From Syntrophaceae bacterium (lineage in GTDB: Bacteria; Desulfobacterota; Syntrophia; Syntrophales; PHBD01): 64,000 nt of DNA. A model generated the notes under the pieces. That model was not told where the DNA came from. It saw only the letters and a list, made by a program, of their open reading frames with translations, and made no database searches. The position numbers were made by a program, and so were the translations under genes. Each line of letters starts with the position of its first letter. The stretch's first letter is position 1. The stretch lies in NCBI GenBank assembly GCA_013177825.1, contig JABLXX010000011.1, positions 1-64,000 on the forward strand. Direction: 5' to 3'. Shown here one piece after another: positions 25,222 through 32,709 of this stretch.

Positions 25222-25538
25222 CCATATGGGCGGCCATCGCCGCCTGCGGGATCGTCACGTTCCTTACGCGTCTGTCCTTCATCGCCATTCACGGCCGCGT
25301 AAACATGCCGCAGTGGTTTCAGCGCATGCTGACCTTCGTGCCGGTCGCGGTCCTGTCGGCCATCACGCTGCCCGAGATCATGATCCAGAACGGCGCGGTC
25401 AACCTGTCTCCGCTGAATCCGAAACTGCTGGCGGGGATTGTCGCCGTTTTCGTGGCCTGGCGCACGAAGAATGTCTGGGCGACGATCGCCGTCGGAATGG
25501 CGGCGATGTGGGGATTCCGGCTTTTCACAGGGGCATGA
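25206..25538 (+). CDS. azlD: Branched-chain amino acid exporter, small subunit
   Basis: 110-residue protein with about four helices (TIWAAIAACGIVTFLTRLSFI, LTFVPVAVLSAITLPEI, LLAGIVAVFVAW, ATIAVGMAAMWGF), typical AzlD/BrnE. The start ATG 25206 lies inside the azlC end (16-base overlap); an in-frame ATG at 25191 is the alternative. The overlap implies coupled synthesis of the two subunits. Confidence 0.88.
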   Translation: MDATLTIWAAIAACGIVTFLTRLSFIAIHGRVNMPQWFQRMLTFVPVAVLSAITLPEIMIQNGAVNLSPLNPKLLAGIVAVFVAWRTKNVWATIAVGMAAMWGFRLFTGA

Positions 25539-25546
25539 AGGACGTA

Positions 25547-26092
25547 TCACCGATAGAACTCCGAATGTGCCATATGGCGGTCGAAATTCTTGAGGTACAG
25601 TCGCGCCACGTCCGTTGAACGGATAATCTGCAGGTTCTCGGCATTCTTCTCCTCCGCCGCTTTCGTGAAATTGAACGAGCCGGTGATTACCGTATTCCCG
25701 TCGATGATGATGACCTTGTTGTGGGCGATGGCGTGGTCGCTGTCGATGTAGACGGGAATCCCGGCATGGACCAGGAACGAGGCGGAGGTGTATTCCCGGC
25801 TTCGCTGGCTCTTGTCGAGGATCGCCACAATTTTCACACCCCGTTTGTGGGCGTTGACGAGCGCCTTCGCGATCGGGGCGGAGGTGAAAGAGTAGGCCTG
25901 GATCATGATCTCCGAGCGAGCGTTGTCGATCTCCGTCACGATGGCCCGGGTGCAGCCTCCGCGGGGGGAGAAATAGACGTCCACAGAGGGGATGTTCCGG
26001 ACGGTCTCGGCCGGGACAGCGATCGGAATGGCGCAGAGGATAAAGACAGATAAAAACACACTGACGATTGTAAGATGGAAAGACCTTCCCAT
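25547..26092 (-). CDS. Secreted phospholipase D-like nuclease
   Basis: 181 residues with a signal peptide (to about residue 28, PAETV). A single HKD motif, HNKVIIIDGNTVITGSFNFT, identifies the Nuc-type PLD superfamily, which dimerises to build one active site. Members cut nucleic acids or phospholipids via a phosphohistidine. IMIQAYSFTSAPIAKAL is the usual upstream strand-helix. Likely periplasmic. Converges on azlD with nine bases between the stops. Confidence 0.9.
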   Translation of the reverse strand: MGRSFHLTIVSVFLSVFILCAIPIAVPAETVRNIPSVDVYFSPRGGCTRAIVTEIDNARSEIMIQAYSFTSAPIAKALVNAHKRGVKIVAILDKSQRSREYTSASFLVHAGIPVYIDSDHAIAHNKVIIIDGNTVITGSFNFTKAAEEKNAENLQIIRSTDVARLYLKNFDRHMAHSEFYR

Positions 26093-26121
26093 ATGCGATG
26101 CCTATGAAATAATAAAGGATG

Positions 26122-26190
26122 CATCGTTATAGCGGAAAAACATGTTATTGTAATGGGAAATCGCCGTTGGAGGGTCAGTGATTTTATGAC
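26122..26190 (+). repeat. Dispersed intergenic repeat, copy A
   Basis: About 70 bases starting CATCGTTATAGCGGAAA and including AATCGCCG, GAGGGT and GATTTTATG. It shares the same blocks in the same order and spacing with 27167-27240 (about 70% identity by eye). It lies between the divergent PLD gene and the small membrane gene. Confidence 0.6.
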
Positions 26191-26244
26191 CGGAAGCTGA
26201 TGGGGAATCTGCAAGTTTTCAGATTACGAGGTGGTAGACGGACG

Positions 26245-26520
26245 ATGAATGAGCCTGTTGTCCATGCATTAAAGATATTGAAGCTGGGATTGTCGGCCAT
26301 TGTCTTTCTCGCCGGACTGGCCGGCTTCCTGATCGTGATGAAGCAAGGAGTCCTGGTTTCCGGGAGTGTGCCCGGCCATGACTCTTCCTACGTTTCCGGC
26401 TGGTCCCTTTTTTTCTTGCTGATGCTGGGAATCCCATGCCTGCTGGCGGTGGTTTTCGGAGCGGTGCCGTGGATTTCATGGCTGAAGGAAAGGCGGAAGG
26501 AACGATCACAATCAGGTTAG
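26245..26520 (+). CDS. Small two-helix membrane protein, unknown
   Basis: 91 residues with two membrane segments (LGLSAIVFLAGLAGFLIVM and WSLFFLLMLGIPCLLAVVFGA) and a basic tail (LKERRKERSQSG). No family recognised. ATG 26245 (MNEPVVHALK) is preceded at some distance by GAGGTGG. Isolated gene. Confidence 0.6.
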   Translation: MNEPVVHALKILKLGLSAIVFLAGLAGFLIVMKQGVLVSGSVPGHDSSYVSGWSLFFLLMLGIPCLLAVVFGAVPWISWLKERRKERSQSG

Positions 26521-26536
26521 CAGAGCGCCTTGCCTC

Positions 26537-27094
26537 TCATGTATGGCGCAGGCTGAAGGGAAAGTCATACCCCAGGCAAAGCTGGACGAAGGTCTCGATG
26601 GAACCATAGTCGCCGACCATGTTCCCGACCTTTTCGGGAGGGAGCATCACGAATCCGTGGTACTCGGGATCGATGTACCGGGACATCTGCGGGACGATCG
26701 GGACGTCTCCCACATGGGGCTTGTCCGTGAAGCAGATCAATCCGAACGGTTCTTCCGAATCCCTACCCCACAATTCTTTTGCCAGCGTCGGATTGTTCGT
26801 CTTGACCAGGACATAAGACGCGGAAACAATGGATCGCTCGTGGTAGCCGAGGACAAGGTCCCCCGCCGCCATCGAATTCCAGGTTGCAAGGTTGTCGCCT
26901 TTTCTCTCCTGTATCCCCCAGAAGTAGCAGGTTTCGTCGGGGTAGGACCGCTTCAGATCCCCGAACAGCGCTTCGTCGTGAATCAGAGAAGACAGGGTCA
27001 AGAGATCGCGAACGGCACCCTTCGACATGCCTGCTTGCCCCTCACCCGCCGGACCATCCATTGTAAATATGAATACATTCGACACGATCGGCAC
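26537..27094 (-). CDS. Conserved-looking protein with possible PUA/EVE-like fold, unknown function
   Basis: 185 residues, starting GTG 27094. The middle reads CYFWGIQERKGDNLATW, MAAGDLVLGYHERSIVSASYVL, in the order of PUA-like EVE/YTH domains that bind modified nucleobases (a Trp-Gly strand, then a 'GD-v-l-gY' turn). This is weak, by pattern only. No nuclease or helicase motif is attached. It stands alone. Could also be a plain unknown family. Confidence 0.6.
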   Translation of the reverse strand: MPIVSNVFIFTMDGPAGEGQAGMSKGAVRDLLTLSSLIHDEALFGDLKRSYPDETCYFWGIQERKGDNLATWNSMAAGDLVLGYHERSIVSASYVLVKTNNPTLAKELWGRDSEEPFGLICFTDKPHVGDVPIVPQMSRYIDPEYHGFVMLPPEKVGNMVGDYGSIETFVQLCLGYDFPFSLRHT

Positions 27095-27166
27095 CCCGGA
27101 TGACTAACGCTCCACCCACAGGAAAAACCCTTCTTATCTGTGACGCCAACGAAAGAGTGTAGGTTT

Positions 27167-27240
27167 CATCGTTATAGCGGAAAGGCAGGGCAATGCAACG
27201 GGATAATCGCCGGCAGAGGGTTCGTGGATTTTATGGTCCT
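27167..27240 (+). repeat. Dispersed intergenic repeat, copy B
   Basis: Partner of 26122-26190: same opening CATCGTTATAGCGGAAA, then GGGATAATCGCCG, AGAGGGTT and GGATTTTATG. It sits in the 380-base gap between the GTG-start gene and the DUF882 gene, where I see no other feature. Confidence 0.6.
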
Positions 27241-27475
27241 TAGATGATAAGATTTTTTGAGCCTTGCGGATCTTCCGGAGGGAGGATAGGAAAACAGTCC
27301 CAGTCGTTGCATGGTGAAGCGGAAAGGTTCGGGACACACAGGAGAGACACGATTCGCCGGACAAGTCGAGCGTGGCTCCGGGAACACTTAAGCATAGAAG
27401 GATTCATTGATTTTTTCTCCGGTCCATGCAACCGCGGAGAAACAAGGATTCCGGAACGGAAAGGCATCGGGCTTC

Positions 27476-28423
27476 ATGCGCACGTTATTCAGTATCGTCG
27501 TTATCTGTCTTATCCTTCTTCCCGCCGGCCCGGCACAGGGAGCAGAGGACGGACAGGGCCGCTTCTTTCTCATGGGTGACGGGAAGATTCACATCAAAAA
27601 TGCATGGAACGGCAAAGAGGTCCGTGCGGATCTTCTCACCGTCGACGGATCCCTCAACGAGGGCGGATTCGCCATGATCGACGAGGTCTTCTCGTTTCCC
27701 ACCCGGGGAAAAGGGGAGCACATCTCCCCCCGCCTCATTTTCATGCTGGATTACTTCTCCGACCTGGCTGCCCCGGGAAAGGCAATCATGCTGCAATCGG
27801 GCTACAGGAGTCCCGAGTACAACGCCGGTATCCGGAGCGCAGGCGCAAACGCCGCCAGGACCAGCCAGCACCTGGACGGAATGGCGATCGATTTTTATAT
27901 CGAGGGAGTCGATGGCAAGGAATTGTGGGAGCTGATCCGGAGCCGGGACTGCTGCGGAGTGGGCCACTACGGGGGGGCGTCCGTTCACCTGGACTCGGCG
28001 AGGCCGCGGTTCTGGGAGGCGGCAACCTCCAAGACGAAGACCAAGGCAAGCGCCTACAACCGGGCAATCTATCTTTCCACGGATTACGACCGGTATCGGC
28101 CGGGCGACCCCGTGCGGCTCTCCTTCTCTTCCGTGAGCAATTTCGGTTTCGGGATCAAACCAGCCGCCGCGCTCGTCACGACCCGGGAAAAAATTGAAAC
28201 GGTCGCTGCCGAGGCGGAGGCAAGGCTTCTTCAGGATTCGGGAAATCCACGGTGCCTCCGGATTGAAGACCGGAAGACCTCCCGTTTCATCTATCTCGAT
28301 CTGCCCGCAGATCTATCGCCCGGGAGATACAGGATCAAAATCGACTTCTGCGACCGGCCGTTTCCGAAAATGCCTGCCGCAACCATATCGAACGAAATCG
28401 AAGTTTTCGCCCCCCGGCCCTGA
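27476..28423 (+). CDS. Secreted DUF882/M15-like peptidase protein
   Basis: 315 residues. Signal peptide (MRTLFSIVVICLILLPAGPAQG). The domain at about 60-190 resembles DUF882/YcbK-like Zn D,D-carboxypeptidase relatives: SGYRSPEYNAG, then SQHLDGMAIDFYIEG (HxxxxxxD ligands), and a final VHLD. The C-terminal 100 residues form a separate beta domain (YRPGDPVRLSFSSV). Likely acts on peptidoglycan in the periplasm. ATG 27476 chosen because the signal peptide begins there. Confidence 0.83.
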   Translation: MRTLFSIVVICLILLPAGPAQGAEDGQGRFFLMGDGKIHIKNAWNGKEVRADLLTVDGSLNEGGFAMIDEVFSFPTRGKGEHISPRLIFMLDYFSDLAAPGKAIMLQSGYRSPEYNAGIRSAGANAARTSQHLDGMAIDFYIEGVDGKELWELIRSRDCCGVGHYGGASVHLDSARPRFWEAATSKTKTKASAYNRAIYLSTDYDRYRPGDPVRLSFSSVSNFGFGIKPAAALVTTREKIETVAAEAEARLLQDSGNPRCLRIEDRKTSRFIYLDLPADLSPGRYRIKIDFCDRPFPKMPAATISNEIEVFAPRP

Positions 28424-28494
28424 CTCCTCGTACTGGATTCCGGGCCACATCCCACACCGTGCAACCCCATTGACGGGTTATCCTGCGGCTATCT

Positions 28495-29907
28495 TCAGCC
28501 CACCCGGGCACGGGCAGGTTTACACTCCAGGGAATCCCCGATCTTCACCGAAGGCTGCCAGCACTCAGACCGTATTTTCCCCATCTGCATCTTCAACACA
28601 ACCAGCGTCAGCAGGGATGCCAGGACATCCGATGCGGGCAAGGCCAGCCAGACGCCCTCGAGTCCGAAGGCATGGGAAAGGATGAAGAGCAGCGGAATCA
28701 GAAACATGACCTGCCGGGAAAGGGAGAGAAAAATGGCGGTCTTTGCCTTGCCGATGGATTGGAACAGGTTGGACGTGACCATCTGAAAGCCCACCAGGGG
28801 AAACATCACGAGAACGATCCGCATGCCCGTTGTGGACAGGTCAATCAATTCCTGGTGGGTCGTAAACGCGCGTGCGATCAGCCCGGGAATGAGCTCTCCC
28901 ATCAGGAAACCGATGGCCGTGATACAGGTTGCCGCGATGGCGGTATACCGAAATGCCCTGAAAACCCGCTCGCTCTGATGCGCACCGTAGTTGTAGCCGA
29001 CGATCGGCTGCATCCCCTGGTTGAGGCCGATTACAACCATGATAAAGAACATCACGATGCTGTTGATGATGCCGAAAGCCCCGACGGCAAAGTCCCCCCC
29101 GTACAACACCAGCCTCAGGTTCAGGACGATGATGATGAAGCATGCGCAGAAGTGCAGCAGAAACGACGGCATTCCCACGGACAGGATGTCCCTGACGATG
29201 TTGGCCCTGAGCCCCATGCGCCCGCGCTCGAAATGCACCTGGCTCTTCCCGCTCATGAAGTGAAGGACGACCCAGACGGTTCCCACGACCTGCGACAGAA
29301 CCGTCGCCGCAGCGGCTCCCCGGATGCCCCACCGGAATGCGAAGATGAACAGAGGTGCCAGCAAGAGATTGATCCCGATGGTGACCAGAGTCGTCACCAT
29401 CGCTTTCCGGGGATAGCCGGAAGACCGCATGATACTGTTCAGGCCCCAGTAGATATGGGTGAAAATGTTGCCGACCAGAATGATCTGCATGAATTCCCTT
29501 GCATAGGGAAGCGTGTCCCGGCTGGCGCCGAACAGGTACAGAATCCGGTCGAGATAGATCAGGACAATGACGGAAAAGGCGATGCTGATGAGGATGTTGA
29601 GGACGAGGGCATTGCCCAGGATCAGGTTGGCCTCACCGCCCTTTTTCTCTCCCAGCCGGATGGAAACCATGGCGGAGGCGCCGATACCGACCCAGGCGCC
29701 GAAGGCCACGGCCATGTTCATGATGGGAAGGGTGATCGCCAGACCGGAGATGGCCAGTGCCCCCACGCCCTGCCCGATGAATACCCGGTCGATGATATTG
29801 TACAGGGACGAGGCGACCATCCCGATGATGGCGGGGATGGAGTATTGAAGCAGAAGACTTCCTATTTTTCCGTTGCCCAGATCGTCCGCCGTTTTTCGGT
29901 CCAACAT
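28495..29907 (-). CDS. MATE-family multidrug efflux transporter
   Basis: 470 residues, twelve membrane helices in two repeated halves. Start MLDRKTADDLGNGKIGSLLLQYSIPAIIGM and the conserved IIDRVFIGQGVG and GLNQGMQPIVGYNYGA motifs place it in the MepA-like branch of MATE pumps, which exchange Na+ or H+ for drugs. Single gene. Confidence 0.93.
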   Translation of the reverse strand: MLDRKTADDLGNGKIGSLLLQYSIPAIIGMVASSLYNIIDRVFIGQGVGALAISGLAITLPIMNMAVAFGAWVGIGASAMVSIRLGEKKGGEANLILGNALVLNILISIAFSVIVLIYLDRILYLFGASRDTLPYAREFMQIILVGNIFTHIYWGLNSIMRSSGYPRKAMVTTLVTIGINLLLAPLFIFAFRWGIRGAAAATVLSQVVGTVWVVLHFMSGKSQVHFERGRMGLRANIVRDILSVGMPSFLLHFCACFIIIVLNLRLVLYGGDFAVGAFGIINSIVMFFIMVVIGLNQGMQPIVGYNYGAHQSERVFRAFRYTAIAATCITAIGFLMGELIPGLIARAFTTHQELIDLSTTGMRIVLVMFPLVGFQMVTSNLFQSIGKAKTAIFLSLSRQVMFLIPLLFILSHAFGLEGVWLALPASDVLASLLTLVVLKMQMGKIRSECWQPSVKIGDSLECKPARARVG

Positions 29908-30274
29908 CGTTTTGCGCCTGATGCCTTAAAAGCCGTTAAGAAGAATGCCCTTCATGTCGAATTTCACCTTGTGTTGCGATCCATCGGTTCCCGCAGCAGC
30001 ATTATTCCGGTGAATCGGCGGAACCGGCGCTATCCAGTCGGGAAGTTTAGCGGACGTTTCCGCAATGGTTATTTCCTGCAGGCGGGGAGACGAATGTTCA
30101 CCGTCCAGGGTTCTGTGCGGGGCTTGGAGACGGAATCGACAGGGGCTCCGCCATTCCGGAAGAGGGACACAGCCCGCGGCCCCGCTCAGGCCATGAACGG
30201 GGCCGGAACCGGGCCTCGGATTGTCTGCACGGATTCTGAGGGTGCAGCGACGGGTCGCCGTCGCCGTCCCTTGC
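29908..30274. other. Intergenic, 367 bases, nothing identified
   Basis: Between the MATE and monooxygenase-like genes. Both strands were read; no gene, RNA or clear terminator is supported. Confidence 0.5.
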
Positions 30275-30571
30275 CTATAAAATCGACGCCACCTCTTCCA
30301 GGATGCTCATTTCCATCCTGCCGTCGAGAAGACCGGCGATCTGCTTGGAGAAAGCGGCAAAATGGGGCGTGGATGAATGGACCGTCAGCGCATCGGCATC
30401 CTTGTAACGTTCCACGACGACGATCACGCTGGGGTCAGCCGTGTCCTTGTTGACGGTGTAGGAGAGGGTTCCTTCCTCCGTCTTCACGTCCTTCACCAGT
30501 CCCTTGAACAGACCGAGGGCCTCCTCCATTTTGCCTTCCTTGATTTTCAGTTTCGCGATGAGTCCCAGCAT
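30275..30571 (-). CDS. Antibiotic-biosynthesis-monooxygenase-domain protein
   Basis: 98 residues, the standard length of a dimeric alpha-beta barrel ABM (YgiN-like) protein: MLGLIAKLKIKEGK at the start, VKTEEGTLSYTVNKD, VVVERYKDADALTVHSSTPHF. Relatives are quinol monooxygenases or heme/quinone-handling proteins; the substrate is unknown. AAGGAG lies eight bases before ATG 30571. Single gene. Confidence 0.88.
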   Translation of the reverse strand: MLGLIAKLKIKEGKMEEALGLFKGLVKDVKTEEGTLSYTVNKDTADPSVIVVVERYKDADALTVHSSTPHFAAFSKQIAGLLDGRMEMSILEEVASIL

Positions 30572-31098
30572 GGTTTTTCTCCTTCTTCGTATGGATGGTA
30601 TAAACTCATTCCCCTCCGAAACGCCTTCCTGACGGGAACAAGGACTATGCTCGCGTTTCTCCGGACTCGGGCACTTTTCGAGAGGGCGGATGGTCTACGC
30701 GAAGGATTCGCCTTTGTTGCCGCGGGCAGGAAGCGCCTTTGCCAAGGCGGGAGGATACGGGAAAGGCCTGCGGGTGTCAATGGAGATCGGCGGCCGCAAA
30801 GCGGGGCGATCATTGCGGGGTCGGCAATGGCCGCTTTGGCGTTCCGATCACGTTTCAGGATCCCCCGAGGCGCATCATCATTTTACGAAACTTGATGAGC
30901 GGAACGGCCATCCCGGGTGCCGCATAGCGGGTGGGTTTCTTTTGGATGCAGGTCTCCAGATGGCGGTGCATTCCGGTCTTCATTCAATCTTCCGTTCGGG
31001 ATATGGGAGGCCGTGCTCTTGGGAGACTTAACGCCAGCCCGCCTTGCCGGGGAAGACCGCCGTCGGTGGCAAGCGCACCCGAATATGCTCCCTTCCTT
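30572..31098. other. Intergenic, 527 bases, nothing supported
   Basis: Several short open frames exist on the plus strand, none with a ribosome site or recognisable motif. No RNA gene seen. Confidence 0.45.
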
Positions 31099-31569
31099 TT
31101 ATGAAACGCTACATTCTATCTGAATGATCGCCGACTTATTGACGAACAGCGTATGACGCAATTCGCCGTTCGTATCCCGGGCATTGATCAACACAATGAA
31201 CGGCGCCGTCCCCGTATACCTCAACATATCAAATATATTGCCAAATACCTGAAGGTTGATTCTCCCCTCGATGATGACGTTCTTGATGGTTTTCATAAAT
31301 ACTTCCACATACTCAGTAGCGCCGAACATGGTATTCTGCGAACTATGCTTCACTTCTTTCGGTGCAGCCCAGATGATCAGGTCCTTATTTAAATAAATTC
31401 TTTCTTTTGTTCGTCCGGAATCATCCAGCGTATCATCCATCACGATGAAACGGGCGGTCTCATCATTGAAAAGCTCCGACAACCGGCTCTTATTATACAA
31501 TAAAGCCGTACCTTCGATAATTGCACCATCGTATGTTCCAACAGACAAGCGTTCCTGGTATTTGTCCAT
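31099..31569 (-). CDS. Hypothetical protein, beta-rich (possibly DUF6812-like)
   Basis: 156 residues starting MDKYQERLSVGTYDGAIIEG; AAGGAGG directly upstream with good spacing selects ATG 31569. The protein alternates short strands (ARFIVMDDTLDD, RIYLNKDLIIWAAP, NVIIEGRINLQVFGN, FIVLINARDTNG, TLFVNKSAIIQIE), suggesting two copies of a small beta fold that ends in 'FVNK/YLNKxxI', an internal repeat of about 75 residues. It recalls DUF6812 proteins but I am not sure. More AT-rich than its neighbours. Confidence 0.65.
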   Translation of the reverse strand: MDKYQERLSVGTYDGAIIEGTALLYNKSRLSELFNDETARFIVMDDTLDDSGRTKERIYLNKDLIIWAAPKEVKHSSQNTMFGATEYVEVFMKTIKNVIIEGRINLQVFGNIFDMLRYTGTAPFIVLINARDTNGELRHTLFVNKSAIIQIECSVS

Positions 31570-31769
31570 CCTATCCTCCTTGCCGGAAATCGGGATTCGC
31601 AGCGTCATTCACGCTCCATGGCCGGGTGAATGAACGCCTGTCCCAAGAATGCCGAACCGCTTATAACGATGACTCCGAAATCATCCGCTTATGCCGAGCC
31701 ACCCATAACCTAATGCCTGAATCCTGTCAATAACCAACGACTTACCGGCCGGAGGGAATGCGCCGGGAT

Positions 31770-32684
31770 TTACCTGCTTTCACATCTCGCCGTCAGGGCG
31801 GCGATGTCATCCGCCGTCAGCTCGGCCGCGTCGGATCGGTTCAGCCGGTACATGACCGCATCGGGGTTGTTGCTGTGGTCCAGCCCCAATGCGTGTCCGA
31901 ACTCGTGAACCAGCAGCCGGACCAGTCTGGCTTCGTTGTCATAGTGGTAGATCGTTATGGATTGCCTGCCCTCCCTGTTCTTGAAATATCCCTCCTGGAA
32001 TTCGCCTCCCAACCGGCTGCCAACATCCCGGTAATGGTCAACATCCTGATTCTGCCTGCCGACGACTTCATTGATGCCAAGCACCATGCCGTTGAGTTCG
32101 TTCGCCATCCTCCCGGCTTCATCCTGGCGGATCCTGAGACTCTCGCCAAGGGCGGCCAGTTCGCTCTTCTCCGCGGCCAGTCGGCTGCGGTGCGTCTCGG
32201 GAGCGCCGCCCCGGCGGTTCCATGAGTCAATCTCGGCGTTGAAGGCGCTGACCCTGGCGTTGTAGGCTTGGAGATCGCTGTCAAGGGATGCTCGTTTGCG
32301 ATCGAATTCCGACTTCAGGCTTTCATAGCGCATCTTCATGCCGCCCAGGGATTCTTTTGTACCCTCCATCCGGGAATGGATCTGTTTCAGTTTTTCCGTC
32401 GTTTCCTGGCGATAGTCGTAGATGAGGCTGATCCCGATCGTACCCTTGGGATCCTCGCGAAAAAGCTCACGGGACAGGGCCTTCGCCCAAACGTCCGCCG
32501 CCATTCCAGCCGCCCGGGCAAAATCGGAATGGGTGAGACCGAACTGCCCGTCAACCTGGACAATACGATAGGTGAGAGGTTCCCGGCACGGCTTGGCAGG
32601 CATCCTCAGGAAAATCAAGGACACGATCACCGCGATCCCCAACAGAAATAGAATCCCCAAACCGAAGGTCTTCCTGAATGCCAT
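31770..32684 (-). CDS. Membrane-anchored matrixin-like Zn protease with coiled-coil insert
   Basis: 304 residues. N-terminal membrane anchor (LGILFLLGIAVIVSLIFL). The C-terminus carries the full metzincin motif HEFGHALGLDH followed by a Met-turn (VMYRL) about 10 residues on, as in matrixins. Between the anchor/first beta part (TYRIVQVDGQFGL, WAKAL) and the zinc site is a charged helical stretch of about 100 residues (EKLKQIHSRMEGTKES to LNGMVLGINEV) with heptad character. The active site should face the periplasm. Single gene. Confidence 0.85.
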   Translation of the reverse strand: MAFRKTFGLGILFLLGIAVIVSLIFLRMPAKPCREPLTYRIVQVDGQFGLTHSDFARAAGMAADVWAKALSRELFREDPKGTIGISLIYDYRQETTEKLKQIHSRMEGTKESLGGMKMRYESLKSEFDRKRASLDSDLQAYNARVSAFNAEIDSWNRRGGAPETHRSRLAAEKSELAALGESLRIRQDEAGRMANELNGMVLGINEVVGRQNQDVDHYRDVGSRLGGEFQEGYFKNREGRQSITIYHYDNEARLVRLLVHEFGHALGLDHSNNPDAVMYRLNRSDAAELTADDIAALTARCESR

Positions 32685-32709
32685 TATGCCCGCGTACCCT
32701 TAAATCCTT

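Noticed and set aside
28672-30453. 593-residue plus-strand frame opposite the MATE gene
   Set aside because: Highly charged Asp/His-rich shadow of a membrane protein gene read antisense.
30739-30927. Short plus frame with GVGNGRFGVPITF in the 30.6-31.1 kb gap
   Set aside because: The phrase looks methyltransferase-like, but the frame is short, lacks a start site and flanking motifs; likely chance.
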